DNA from: Burkholderia guangdongensis
GTDB lineage: Bacteria > Pseudomonadota > Gammaproteobacteria > Burkholderiales > Burkholderiaceae
Assembly (NCBI RefSeq): GCF_013403875.1
Contig: NZ_JACBNX010000006.1
Span: 62,001-126,000, forward strand
Direction of reading: 5' to 3'
DNA: 64,000 nucleotides
Part shown: positions 17,275-25,074 of the stretch, piece after piece
Position numbering within the stretch: the first letter of the stretch is position 1
Layout of the letters: every line of letters begins with the position of its first letter
Notes under the pieces: generated by a model
Told to the model about the DNA's origin: nothing
What the model saw: only the letters and a program-made list of their open reading frames with translations
The model's database searches: none
Made by a program: the position numbers and the translations under genes

Positions 17275-17603
17275 GTCGTGCAAAGAAAGCGGCGGGCGGC
17301 AAAGCGCCGCATGTCTGCATACTAGGCGAAAAGCGTCGCAGCCTCGCGCGGCGCAAACGGATCGACGGGCCGCGCCACCCGCGCGCCCACCCCGGGCGCC
17401 CAGCCGGGCACCTACCCCGAGCGCTCAGCCGGGCACCCACCCCCAAGCGCTCAGCCGGGCGCACCGCCGGCCACGCCAGGTGCGTTCGCGCGCATCGGGC
17501 TATCATCGCGGGGTGTCGCCGTGCGCCGCGCCATCGACGCGCGGCGCCGCCTTTCCACTGCCCGCCGTCCGGCACGACCCGACGGCCATTTGCGGACACC
17601 ACC
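17275..17603. repeat. Gene-free interval with GC-rich imperfect repeats
   Basis: 329 nt between the divergent AlkB-like and nitroreductase genes. Around 17396-17464 there are three imperfect copies of a C-rich unit built on CAGCCGGGC (starting near 17401, 17425 and 17452). Nothing else is recognisable. The promoters of both genes must lie here, but no consensus hexamers stand out. Confidence 0.4.
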
Positions 17604-18188
17604 ATGACGCTACCCGATTCCGCCCTCGATCAGTTGTTCCATCACGCGCGCACGCACAATGCGTGGCTCGACAAGCCGGTCGACGACGCACTGCTCCATC
17701 GGCTGATCGATCTGACGAAACTCGGCCCGACGTCCGCGAACTCGAGCCCCGCGCGCTTCGTGTTCGTGAAGTCGCCGGAAGCGAAGGCGCGGCTGAAGCC
17801 GGCGCTGTCCGAGGGCAATCTCGCGAAGACGATGGCCGCGCCCGTCACCGCGATCGTCGCGATGGATCTCGCGTTCCACGAGCATCTGCCGAAGCTGTTC
17901 CCGCACGCGGACGCGCGCAGCTGGTTCGCCGGCAACGATGCGCTGATCCACGCGACCGCGTTCCGCAACTCGTCGCTGCAGGGCGCGTACCTGATCATGG
18001 CCGCGCGCGCGCTCGGCCTCGACGCGGGCCCGATGTCCGGCTTCGACAACGCGAAAGTCGACGACGCGTTCTTCGCGGGCACGACGGTGAAGAGCAACTT
18101 CCTCGTGAACCTCGGCTACGGCGACGCGTCCGCGCTGTTCCCGCGCAGCCCGCGCTTCGCGTTCGACGAGATCGCGCGCATCGAATGA
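17604..18188 (+). CDS. Nitroreductase-family FMN oxidoreductase (RutE/malonic semialdehyde reductase-like)
   Basis: 194 aa, the length of RutE (about 196 aa). FMN-binding features of the nitroreductase fold are visible: [13 protein letters not shown] near residue 40 and the [11 protein letters not shown] segment near 135. RutE reduces 3-oxopropanoate in pyrimidine degradation, but no rut genes are adjacent, so a general quinone, nitro or aldehyde reductase role is equally possible. It is 78 nt upstream of the phosphoesterase gene. Confidence 0.85.
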   Translation: MTLPDSALDQLFHHARTHNAWLDKPVDDALLHRLIDLTKLGPTSANSSPARFVFVKSPEAKARLKPALSEGNLAKTMAAPVTAIVAMDLAFHEHLPKLFPHADARSWFAGNDALIHATAFRNSSLQGAYLIMAARALGLDAGPMSGFDNAKVDDAFFAGTTVKSNFLVNLGYGDASALFPRSPRFAFDEIARIE

Positions 18189-18266
18189 CGCATCGGCGGC
18201 GCGCGCCCGTCACGTCCGCGCGCGCCGTCCCGCCCCGAACCACGCCACTCTGAACCGCCCCGCCTC

Positions 18267-19430
18267 ATGCGACGCATCTCCCGCTTCCTGCTCCGGCTGA
18301 TCGTGATCGGCGTGCTGCTGCACGCCTACGTCGGCTTCCGGCTGATTCCCGATTTCGCGTCGCCGACGCTGCGCGTGGCCGGCGCGCTGTGGCTCGTCGC
18401 GTCGTGCCTGCTGATCCCGCTCGGGATGCTGTCGCGCCGGCTCGAATCGCATTCGATCGGCGACCGCATCGCGTGGATCGGCCTGCTCGCGATGGGCTTC
18501 TTCTCGTCGCTGCTCGTGCTGACGTTCGCGCGCGACCTGCTGCTCGCGTCGCTGTTGACCGTCGACGCGCTCGCACCGCACGCGGTGTCGCTCGCGCACT
18601 GGCGCGGCGCGAGTGCGACCGCGGTGCCGGCGCTCGCGCTCGTCGCCAGCGCGATCGGCTTTCTGAACGCACGGCGGCGCGCGCGGGTCGTGCGCGTCGA
18701 CGTGCCGATCGTCGGCCTGCCCGACGCGCTACACGGCTTCTCGATCGTGCAGATCAGCGACATCCACGTCGGCCCCACGATCAAGCGCGATTACGTCGCG
18801 GCGATCGTGCAGGCGGTGAACCGGCTGCAGCCGGACCTGATCGCGGTCACCGGCGACGTCGTCGACGGCAGCGTCGCGCAGCTCGCCGATCACGCGGCGC
18901 CGCTCGGCGAGCTGCGTGCGCGGCACGGCGCGTACGTCGTCACCGGCAACCACGAGTACTACTCGGGCGCCGAGCAGTGGATCGACGCGTTCCGCCGGCT
19001 CGGGCTGCAGGTGCTGCTCAACGAGCACCGGACGATCGAGCACGGCGACGCGCGCCTCGTGATCGCCGGCGTCACCGACTACTCGGCCGGCCAGTTCGAT
19101 CCCGCGCACCGCAGCGACCCTGGCGCGGCGCTCGCCGGCGCGCCCGCCGACGTGCAGATTCGCGTGCTGCTCGCGCATCAGCCGCGCAGCGCGCCGGCGG
19201 CAGCCGAGGCCGGCTTCACGCTGCAGTTGTCCGGCCACACGCACGGCGGCCAGTTCTTCCCGTGGAATTTCTTCGTGCGGCTGCAGCAGCCGTTTACGGC
19301 CGGGCTTGCGCGCTGGGAAGGGCTCTGGGTCTATACGAGCCGAGGCACCGGCTACTGGGGGCCGCCGAAGCGCTTCGGCGCGCCGTCGGAGATCACGCAC
19401 GTGCGGCTCGTGCGCGGCGACGCGAGCTGA
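18267..19430 (+). CDS. Membrane-anchored metallophosphoesterase
   Basis: 387 aa. Four hydrophobic segments in the first 135 residues (about 7-27, 36-56, 70-98, 115-133) anchor a calcineurin-type phosphoesterase domain with all metal motifs: Asp165/His167 (DIH), Asp197 (GD), Asn228-His229 (GNHE) and the C-terminal GHTHGG. This architecture resembles YkuE/YaeI-type lipid or nucleotide phosphohydrolases, with the domain probably on one face of the inner membrane. The substrate is unknown. A 17-nt duplication of its last codons follows the stop. Confidence 0.85.
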   Translation: MRRISRFLLRLIVIGVLLHAYVGFRLIPDFASPTLRVAGALWLVASCLLIPLGMLSRRLESHSIGDRIAWIGLLAMGFFSSLLVLTFARDLLLASLLTVDALAPHAVSLAHWRGASATAVPALALVASAIGFLNARRRARVVRVDVPIVGLPDALHGFSIVQISDIHVGPTIKRDYVAAIVQAVNRLQPDLIAVTGDVVDGSVAQLADHAAPLGELRARHGAYVVTGNHEYYSGAEQWIDAFRRLGLQVLLNEHRTIEHGDARLVIAGVTDYSAGQFDPAHRSDPGAALAGAPADVQIRVLLAHQPRSAPAAAEAGFTLQLSGHTHGGQFFPWNFFVRLQQPFTAGLARWEGLWVYTSRGTGYWGPPKRFGAPSEITHVRLVRGDAS

Positions 19431-19476
19431 GCGGCGACGCGAGCTCAGCGGCGCGGCCGTCCGGGCACGGCCGCGC
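19414..19476. repeat. 17-nt tandem duplication and GC-rich hairpin at gene end
   Basis: The unit GCGGCGACGCGAGCTGA at 19414-19430, which contains the phosphoesterase stop, is repeated at 19431-19447 with one change. It is followed by a 10-bp perfect stem, GCGCGGCCGT / ACGGCCGCGC, with a 6-nt loop at 19451-19476. There is no T-run, so it is a possible 3' mRNA-stabilising structure rather than an intrinsic terminator. The rest of the interval to 19803 shows no gene or riboswitch I can recognise. Confidence 0.4.
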
Positions 19477-19803
19477 GCATCCGCGACGTGCCCGCGACGC
19501 GCCCGTTCACATGCCCGTTGACGCACTCACGCGCCGCCCACTAGAATCCCGCCCATTCGATCTTCCAGGAATCACCGTGGACAGTTGCAGCACGATGCGT
19601 GCCGAACCTGCCGCCTGAACGCCTGCCTGCCGCAGACCCTCCTGCCCCGGCCCGCGTTCCAGCGAGTCCGGCACGCCGCTCCGTTTCACATTGCATGACC
19701 GGTTCGCGCGGTACAGTACCGCGCGGCAACGCTTTCGTGCGCCGCCGCCTGATCGGGCGCGCGCCGCGAGCCGGCATGCGCCCCTAGCCCGGCAGGACAA
19801 CAC

Positions 19804-20511
19804 ATGACTCTCGAATTCGCACTCCGTCTTTTCACCGCCTTCACGTGCGGCGTCGCCATCGGCCTCGAGCGGCAGATCCGGCAGCGCACCGCGGGCCTGC
19901 GCACGATCACGCTCGTCGCGAGCGGCGCATGCCTGTTCGTCACGCTCGGCGTGCTGACCGGCAACGGCGTCGCCGGCGTCACGCAGATCGCCGCGTACGT
20001 GGTGTCGGGTGTCGGCTTCCTCGGCGGCGGCGTGATCATGCGCGACAAGGGGTCGATCCAGGGGATCAACACCGCGGCGACGCTGTGGTGCTCGGCGGCG
20101 GTCGGCGTGCTGTCGGGCGCCGGCCATTACGTGCCGGCGCTGACCGGGACCGCCGTCGTGCTGCTGACGAACACGCTGCTGCGCGGCGTCAGCCAGGCGA
20201 TCAACGCGACGCCGGTATCGAACGCGGATCTGGTCCGCGAATACCAGATCACGGTCATCTGCCTCGCGGCCGACGAGGTGCACATCCGCACGCTGCTGTC
20301 GAACTCGATGTACGCGAAGCCGCTGTCGTTCCAGAGCCTGACGAGCGAGGACGTCCCCGGCCAGCCGGACCGGCTCGAGGTGACCGCGACGCTGAAGCTG
20401 CATCCGAAGGATCAGCCGAAGCTCGAGCAGATCGCGAGCCGCATCAGCATGGAAAAGAGCATCTCGAGCGTGAGCTGGACCGCGAAGGAAGCGGAGCCGA
20501 TGATGGAGTGA
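19804..20511 (+). CDS. MgtC/SapB-family membrane protein
   Basis: 235 aa. The N-terminal MgtC membrane domain has the family motifs GLERQIRQRTAGLRT near residue 20 and GVGFLGGGVIM near 70, with four to five membrane segments to about residue 140. A soluble C-terminal domain of about 80 residues follows, like the ACT-like domain of larger MgtC proteins. MgtC proteins support growth in low Mg2+ and survival in host cells, acting on the F1Fo ATPase or Mg transport. No Mg2+ leader RNA was recognised upstream. The gene converges on luxR with 6 nt between the stops. Confidence 0.88.
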   Translation: MTLEFALRLFTAFTCGVAIGLERQIRQRTAGLRTITLVASGACLFVTLGVLTGNGVAGVTQIAAYVVSGVGFLGGGVIMRDKGSIQGINTAATLWCSAAVGVLSGAGHYVPALTGTAVVLLTNTLLRGVSQAINATPVSNADLVREYQITVICLAADEVHIRTLLSNSMYAKPLSFQSLTSEDVPGQPDRLEVTATLKLHPKDQPKLEQIASRISMEKSISSVSWTAKEAEPMME

Positions 20512-20517
20512 CGGCGT

Positions 20518-21234
20518 TCACCGCGTGTCGAGCAGCCCGGCCGACATCGCCTTCACAACCGCCTGCACCTTGTTCGTCGCGCCGAGCTTCTCGAAGATGT
20601 TGCGAATGTGGAAGTTCACCGTGCGCTCGGCGATGCCGAGGATCTCGCCGATCTCGCACGCGGTCTTGCCTTCGGCGGTCCAGCGCAGCACGTCGCGCTC
20701 GCGCACGGTCAGCACGGCGTTCACCTCCGGCGCCAGCTTCGGCACGACGAATCCGCTCATCAGCGTGTGCGACAGGTTCGCGAGCCACAGCGCGTTCGGC
20801 CGGAGCCAGTCGGTCTCGGCGCGCGAGAGCCGCTCGGCGGAGCGCGCGAAGCTGAGCAGCCCGAGCTCGCCGTGCGGCCCCCAGCTCGACTGCGCGGCGC
20901 CGAACACGAGCCCGTGGTCGCGCGCGTCCTCCCAGAACGGCGAGCGCACGTCGTCGATGTCGGGCCATACGATCAGGTCGCGGCAAACCGCGCCGTCGCG
21001 AACCGTCGAATCGACGTCGACGTAGTTCTGCCGGTGGTAGTGCTCGATCCAGCCGTCCGGATAGGTATCGAAGACCGCGACCGCGGGCTTCGACAGCGGC
21101 AGCGGCATCCGGATCCCGTAGCAGCAGTAGTCGAAGCCGAGCTGCTTCGCGCAGGCCGCGATCAGCCGGAAGAGCTGCTGCTCGTCCCCGGCGGCATTGA
21201 GTTGGTGATAGACGTCTTGCCAGCGCACTTCCAT
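20518..21234 (-). CDS. LuxR-type quorum-sensing regulator (solo)
   Basis: 238 aa, the usual LuxR length. The N-terminal autoinducer-binding domain keeps Trp62, Tyr66, Asp75 and Trp90, spaced exactly as W57, Y61, D70 and W85 of LuxR/TraR. The residue after the Asp is Ser instead of Pro. The C-terminal LuxR helix-turn-helix (LTVRERDVLRW...ERTVNFHI) is intact. No luxI gene is in the window, so it is a solo here. ATG at 21234 follows GGAG by six nt and is chosen over a GTG at 21249. A perfect lux-box-like palindrome lies upstream of the divergent gene. Confidence 0.9.
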   Translation of the reverse strand: MEVRWQDVYHQLNAAGDEQQLFRLIAACAKQLGFDYCCYGIRMPLPLSKPAVAVFDTYPDGWIEHYHRQNYVDVDSTVRDGAVCRDLIVWPDIDDVRSPFWEDARDHGLVFGAAQSSWGPHGELGLLSFARSAERLSRAETDWLRPNALWLANLSHTLMSGFVVPKLAPEVNAVLTVRERDVLRWTAEGKTACEIGEILGIAERTVNFHIRNIFEKLGATNKVQAVVKAMSAGLLDTR

Positions 21235-21582
21235 TCGACTCTCCGACACCCCGACACCTCCGACACCCGGACACCGTGATGCGGCCCGTTGATTCGGCCC
21301 GTTGATTCGGCGATGACGCGCCGCAGCATTTTACACGCAAGCCGCGCGCCCTCTCCCGCAACCGGACGGAAAAACCTGCTCCCCACCGGATTTCCACGCG
21401 GTCGCCCAGCTCACCTGTCAGAAATGACAGTTTCCCAGTTCTCCGCCCGCCGCTGTAATGCGCGAATACCCACACGCCGACCACACGGGACCTTCACTCA
21501 TGAAATGGGCGTCGCGGCGCGCGCCGGCGGCCTGGGTACGCGTCAAGCTGCGCGACTGGCGCAGCCATCGAGGAGAGTCGAC
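21235..21582. promoter_or_regulatory. Divergent luxR / unknown-gene control region
   Basis: 348 nt without a gene. It contains four tandem CCGACACC-like units just upstream of luxR (21241-21275), a 13-nt tandem duplication of GGCCCGTTGATTC (21283-21308), and a lux-box-like palindrome at 21415-21430. No other structure is evident. Confidence 0.45.
21415..21430. promoter_or_regulatory. Lux-box-like palindrome
   Basis: CTGTCA GAAA TGACAG is a perfect 6-bp inverted repeat with a 4-nt spacer inside the larger CCTGTCAGAAATGACAGTT. It resembles LuxR-family boxes of Burkholderia (CTG-N10-CAG type). It lies about 150 nt upstream of the unknown gene at 21583 and about 180 nt upstream of the divergent luxR, so it could serve either. 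Confidence 0.6.
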
Positions 21583-22353
21583 TTGAATCAATTACCGATG
21601 TTGCGCGCGGCGATGCCGGGGCCGGCGGGCACGTCCGGCGCCTGCATCACGGTTGCGCACCCGCTGTTTTCGATGCCGCTCGCGCTCGCGCGGCTCGACC
21701 GGCACGGCCTCGCGTTCCGCGCGTCCGGCGCGCTGCCGGCGCTAGACGGCCTGCCGCGCGTGGCGACGCTGCTCGCCGACGACGCGCCGCCGTGCTCGTT
21801 GCGGCTGGTGATCCGCGACATCGCGCGATCGAACGGCGATCTCCACGACGTAACGATGCAACCGTCGTGCGCGGCGAGCGACGAGCTGCTGTGGCGCACG
21901 CTGCGCAGCTGGCCGTCCTACCGGCGCATCGACGGCCCGCTCGCGCCGGTTTTCGACGAATCCGATGACGCAACCGCGCCGCCCCCCGCGCTGACGTGCG
22001 GGATGCCGACCGCGGTGCGCGTCACGCGCGGCGCGGCGTTCCGGCTGGCCTGCCGCGGCGATGCGCTGTTCCTGTCCGACTGGCTCGAATATCACTTCGA
22101 CGAACTTCGCGCGCTCACGCAACAGCACGCGCCGCAATTGCGGCTGAAACGGCTCGAGCGCAAGCTGACCGACGCGACGGTCGGCATACGGTTCGTCTAC
22201 GACATGAACGGCCACACGATGCGGCACGCGCTGAACGACTGCGCGCGCGCCGCCTGCGCATGGATCGAGGAGGAGATGCGCGACAAATACGCACTGCCGC
22301 TCGCGCAGGCGTGGATCGGCGAGTATCGGCTGTGCGACGCTGCGGGAGGCTAG
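21583..22353 (+). CDS. Protein of unknown function next to LuxR solo
   Basis: 256 aa; I do not recognise the family. No signal peptide or membrane segment is evident. The C-terminal third is charged and helical-looking, with a conserved-looking segment FVYDMNGHTMRHALNDC near residue 205 and a WIGEYRL stretch near the end. TTG at 21583 is proposed because GAGGAGAG precedes it at a good distance; ATG at 21598 is the next in-frame start. The lux-box-like site upstream suggests control by quorum sensing. Function is unknown. Confidence 0.6.
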   Translation: MNQLPMLRAAMPGPAGTSGACITVAHPLFSMPLALARLDRHGLAFRASGALPALDGLPRVATLLADDAPPCSLRLVIRDIARSNGDLHDVTMQPSCAASDELLWRTLRSWPSYRRIDGPLAPVFDESDDATAPPPALTCGMPTAVRVTRGAAFRLACRGDALFLSDWLEYHFDELRALTQQHAPQLRLKRLERKLTDATVGIRFVYDMNGHTMRHALNDCARAACAWIEEEMRDKYALPLAQAWIGEYRLCDAAGG

Positions 22354-22400
22354 CGCGCGACGTGTGGTTTCCCTGCAACATTCGCTGCAACAAAGCGCTT

Positions 22401-22459
22401 GCAACGTTTAGGGTTTTCCCTTAAAGTTGCATCTGTCTCCTCCATGTCTCCAAACATGG
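22401..22459 (+). other. Hairpin-rich 3' region or candidate small RNA
   Basis: Two inverted repeats precede a strong intrinsic terminator. The first is GCAACGTTTAGGG with CCCTTAAAGTTGC (22401-22430, one mismatch, 4-nt loop). The second is CCATGT with ACATGG (22442-22459). With the terminator at 22465 they could form the 3' UTR of the upstream gene or an independent small RNA of about 100 nt; the pyrimidine-rich CUCCUCC stretch between them could pair with ribosome-binding sites. No homology is claimed. Confidence 0.3.
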
Positions 22460-22464
22460 TTTCG

Positions 22465-22489
22465 GCCCGCTCCAGCAGCGGGCTTTTTT
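22465..22489 (+). terminator. Rho-independent terminator
   Basis: A 7-bp perfect stem, GCCCGCT / AGCGGGC, with a 5-nt loop is followed by six T residues. It is oriented to end rightward transcription from the unknown gene at 21583, and it sits between that gene and the convergent flavoprotein gene. Confidence 0.85.
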
Positions 22490-22508
22490 ATTGGTCGCCC
22501 GCCCTGCG

Positions 22509-23768
22509 TCATCGGGCCCGACAGATTTCGGCCAGCACCTCGAGACGCCGCGCGGGTTCGCGCACGAACGGATTCGATTCATCCCACGCATAGCCGGCGA
22601 GGATCGCGCAGATCATCCGCCCCACTTCCGGCGATTTCCTTTCGTGAAAGATGATGTCCTGCAGTTCGCCCGAATACCATCGCTCGACGAACGCGCGAAA
22701 CGTGTCGATTCCCTTGCGCAGCGCGACGTCGTAATCCCGATGCCAGTCGACGGTCTCGCCGCGCCACTGCCGCTCGAGCGCACGCACGGCCAGATGCGAC
22801 GAGCGCATCGCGATCGTGACGCCCGACGAGAAGATCGGATCGAGAAATTCGCCCGCATTGCCGAGCAGCGCATAGCCGGGGCCGTGCAGGCGCTCGACGT
22901 TCGACGCATAGCCTCCGATATGGCGCACCGGCATCACGAAAGGCTTCGAACCCACGAGACGCGCGAGCGTCGGCTCCGTCTGCAGCAGTTCGCGCAGCAG
23001 CGATTCACGGCGGTCGTCCGGCACATCGAGAAATGACGCTTCCGCCACGCACCCGACCGACGAGCGGCCGTTCGTGAGCGGAATCATCCAATACCAGACG
23101 TCGCGCCGCGTCGGATGCACCGCGATGCAGATCTTGTCGCGATCGGTCGAGCCCGCCGGCAATCGATCTTCGACGTGCGTAAAGATTGCCGCGCGCGTCG
23201 GCAGGCACGTGGGCGCCTCGAGATCGAGCAGCCGCGGCAGCACGCGGCCGAATCCGCTCGCGTCCAGCACGAACGACGCCTGCACCCGATAGTCGTTGCC
23301 CGCGTCGTCGGTCACGTCCAGTTGCGGCGCGTCTCCCGGCACGAATGCGCGCACCGAATGACCGAAGCGCACGTCCGCGCCCTGCTGCGCGGCACACCGG
23401 ATCAGCACGTCGTCGAAGGTCGCCCGCTCCACCTGATACGCGGTTCCCCAGCCCGGCGTCGATTTATCGCGAAAATCGAACGGCACCTCGCGATCGCGGT
23501 GGACGAAATACGCGCCATTCTTGAACTGGAATCCGGTTTCGACGACGGACTGCAACATACCCGCCTCTTCCAGATACTGCATGCTTTGCGGCAACAGGCT
23601 TTCGCCGATCGAAAAGCGCGGAAAATGCTGGCGCTCGAGAACGAGCACCGAGCGCCCGGCCTTGCGCAGCAACGCCGCGGCCACCGCACCGGCCGGCCCT
23701 GCGCCGATGATCGCGACATCGGCGCGAACCCGGCGGAAATTCATTTCATTCATGATGTCATGACTCAT
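22509..23768 (-). CDS. Halogenase-like FAD-dependent oxidoreductase of the aryl polyene cluster
   Basis: 419 aa. The N-terminal FAD motif is GAGPAG, followed by the GESLLPQS signature shared by geranylgeranyl reductase-like and tryptophan-halogenase-like flavoproteins. The halogenase-specific lysine/WxWxIP context is not clear. Such a flavoprotein is a regular member of aryl polyene and xanthomonadin clusters, where it may act on the aromatic head or polyene chain. ATG at 23768 is proposed; M-N-E-M starts a few codons later are alternatives. It is divergent from the methyltransferase gene across 94 AT-rich nt. Confidence 0.8.
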   Translation of the reverse strand: MSHDIMNEMNFRRVRADVAIIGAGPAGAVAAALLRKAGRSVLVLERQHFPRFSIGESLLPQSMQYLEEAGMLQSVVETGFQFKNGAYFVHRDREVPFDFRDKSTPGWGTAYQVERATFDDVLIRCAAQQGADVRFGHSVRAFVPGDAPQLDVTDDAGNDYRVQASFVLDASGFGRVLPRLLDLEAPTCLPTRAAIFTHVEDRLPAGSTDRDKICIAVHPTRRDVWYWMIPLTNGRSSVGCVAEASFLDVPDDRRESLLRELLQTEPTLARLVGSKPFVMPVRHIGGYASNVERLHGPGYALLGNAGEFLDPIFSSGVTIAMRSSHLAVRALERQWRGETVDWHRDYDVALRKGIDTFRAFVERWYSGELQDIIFHERKSPEVGRMICAILAGYAWDESNPFVREPARRLEVLAEICRAR

Positions 23769-23862
23769 TTGTATTGATCCGGCGTACGAACTTTCCACTT
23801 CACGACGGCGCAATGCCATTTACAATAAATACCGACAAATAACACAGATATCCGAGGAAATC

Positions 23863-24585
23863 ATGTCGTCTCCCCGTACGCACGCCGCGACAACGTACGT
23901 CCCCGAAACCGCATTCGGCATCTGGTTCCTGCGCACGCACACCTGGGAACATCATGTGCTGCGCGTGGCGATCGCCGACCTGAAGCGCCTCGTCACCACG
24001 CCGCCGCCGTCGGAGCCGGTCGTGCTGGACGCGGGTTGCGGCCAGGGAAAGTCGTTCCGCCTCCTGCAGGACGCGTTCTCGCCGGGCAGGATCGTGGGTG
24101 TCGATTACCACCGCGAATCGCTCGCCTGCGCAGCCGTTGCCGCCGAACGCTGTAGCGTGCCCGTCGATCTGCACGAAGCCGATTGCGCGCGGCTGCCGCT
24201 GGCCGACGAAAGCGTCGATATCGTGTTCTGCCATCAGACGTTCCATCATCTCGTCGACCAGGAGCGCACGCTCGCCGAATTCCATCGCGTGCTGAAGCCG
24301 AACGGATTGCTGCTGTTCGCCGAATCGACGGATGCCTACATCAAATCCTGGATCATCCGGCTGTTGTTTCGTCATCCGATGCACGTGCAGAAGAGCGCGA
24401 ACGGCTACCTCGCGATGCTGCGCGACGCCGGTTTCGCGTTCGACGAGCGCAACGTATCGCTGCCGTATCTGTGGTGGAGCCGCGCGAAGGACTTCGGCCT
24501 GTTCGAGCGGCTCGGCCTGTATCGGCCGCAGCCCGGCAAGCGCCGCGAGACGCTGGTCAACGTGGCGGCGGTCAAACCCGCATGA
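23863..24585 (+). CDS. Class I SAM-dependent methyltransferase (aryl polyene head-group type)
   Basis: 240 aa. SAM motif I is LDAGCGQGKSFRLL near residue 58, and post-motif segments include VDYHRE and the FCHQTFHHL region. Aryl polyene clusters usually carry one such enzyme, which methylates the aromatic head group or its hydroxyl. GAGGAAAT precedes the ATG. It is the only rightward gene of the cluster, with its promoter in the AT-rich gap upstream (a TACAAT-like -10 at 23821), and it converges on the lipoprotein gene 15 nt away. Confidence 0.82.
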   Translation: MSSPRTHAATTYVPETAFGIWFLRTHTWEHHVLRVAIADLKRLVTTPPPSEPVVLDAGCGQGKSFRLLQDAFSPGRIVGVDYHRESLACAAVAAERCSVPVDLHEADCARLPLADESVDIVFCHQTFHHLVDQERTLAEFHRVLKPNGLLLFAESTDAYIKSWIIRLLFRHPMHVQKSANGYLAMLRDAGFAFDERNVSLPYLWWSRAKDFGLFERLGLYRPQPGKRRETLVNVAAVKPA

Positions 24586-24600
24586 CGCACGGCCCCCGCA

Positions 24601-25023
24601 TCACTGCGCGTCGAGCAGCACGACGTCGCCCGATACCGTGATCGCGCCCGCGCTCGGGCTCACGCCGCACGTATAGGCAGTCTGCGAATCGGAGCGATTG
24701 TCGTGAAAGCGCGTATTGACGTTGACGACTGCGTTCGCGCCGCGCTTCTTCGCGTATTCGCGCAGACGGCCAAGCGCATCGCCGAGCGCCTGATCGCACG
24801 TCGGCTGCTCGGCGCCCGCGCGCTTGACGCGTGCCGACGCCGCATGCTGGCCGAAATCGGTTTTCACCGCCGGATGCGCGAGCGCCCCGAAGTAAAGCCT
24901 CACGCCCGACGCGTCCGGCTGAGCCGCATCCGCGGGCAGCGGCAGCGAGCGCACGACGGTGCCGCAGCCCGTCAACAGCGCCGTCGCGATCAGCATGCCA
25001 GCCAGGTGCCGTTTATGTTTCAT
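24601..25023 (-). CDS. Small lipoprotein of the aryl polyene cluster
   Basis: 140 aa. A signal peptide ends in the lipobox LLTGC with Cys20, followed by an Ala/Pro-rich linker and a compact domain containing RGANAVVNVNTRF, similar to the YbjQ-like putative heavy-metal-binding fold sometimes annotated 'excinuclease' in these clusters. It probably sits in the outer membrane and helps handle the polyene lipid; its role is not established. ATG at 25023 follows GAGGGCAAGAACC. It is the last gene of the leftward operon. Confidence 0.75.
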   Translation of the reverse strand: MKHKRHLAGMLIATALLTGCGTVVRSLPLPADAAQPDASGVRLYFGALAHPAVKTDFGQHAASARVKRAGAEQPTCDQALGDALGRLREYAKKRGANAVVNVNTRFHDNRSDSQTAYTCGVSPSAGAITVSGDVVLLDAQ

Positions 25024-25074
25024 GGTTCTTGCCCTCATGGTTGTTGTCGTCGTCATCGTTCATCGACATCAGCT

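Noticed and set aside
17396..17464. CRISPR-like spacing of GC-rich repeats
   Set aside because: Only three short, imperfect copies with unequal 24 and 27 nt spacing and no distinct spacers; not a CRISPR array.
19431..19803. Possible Mg2+-responsive leader before the MgtC-like gene
   Set aside because: No recognisable M-box or other riboswitch core and no short proline-rich leader peptide could be seen; only a GC hairpin without a T-run is present.
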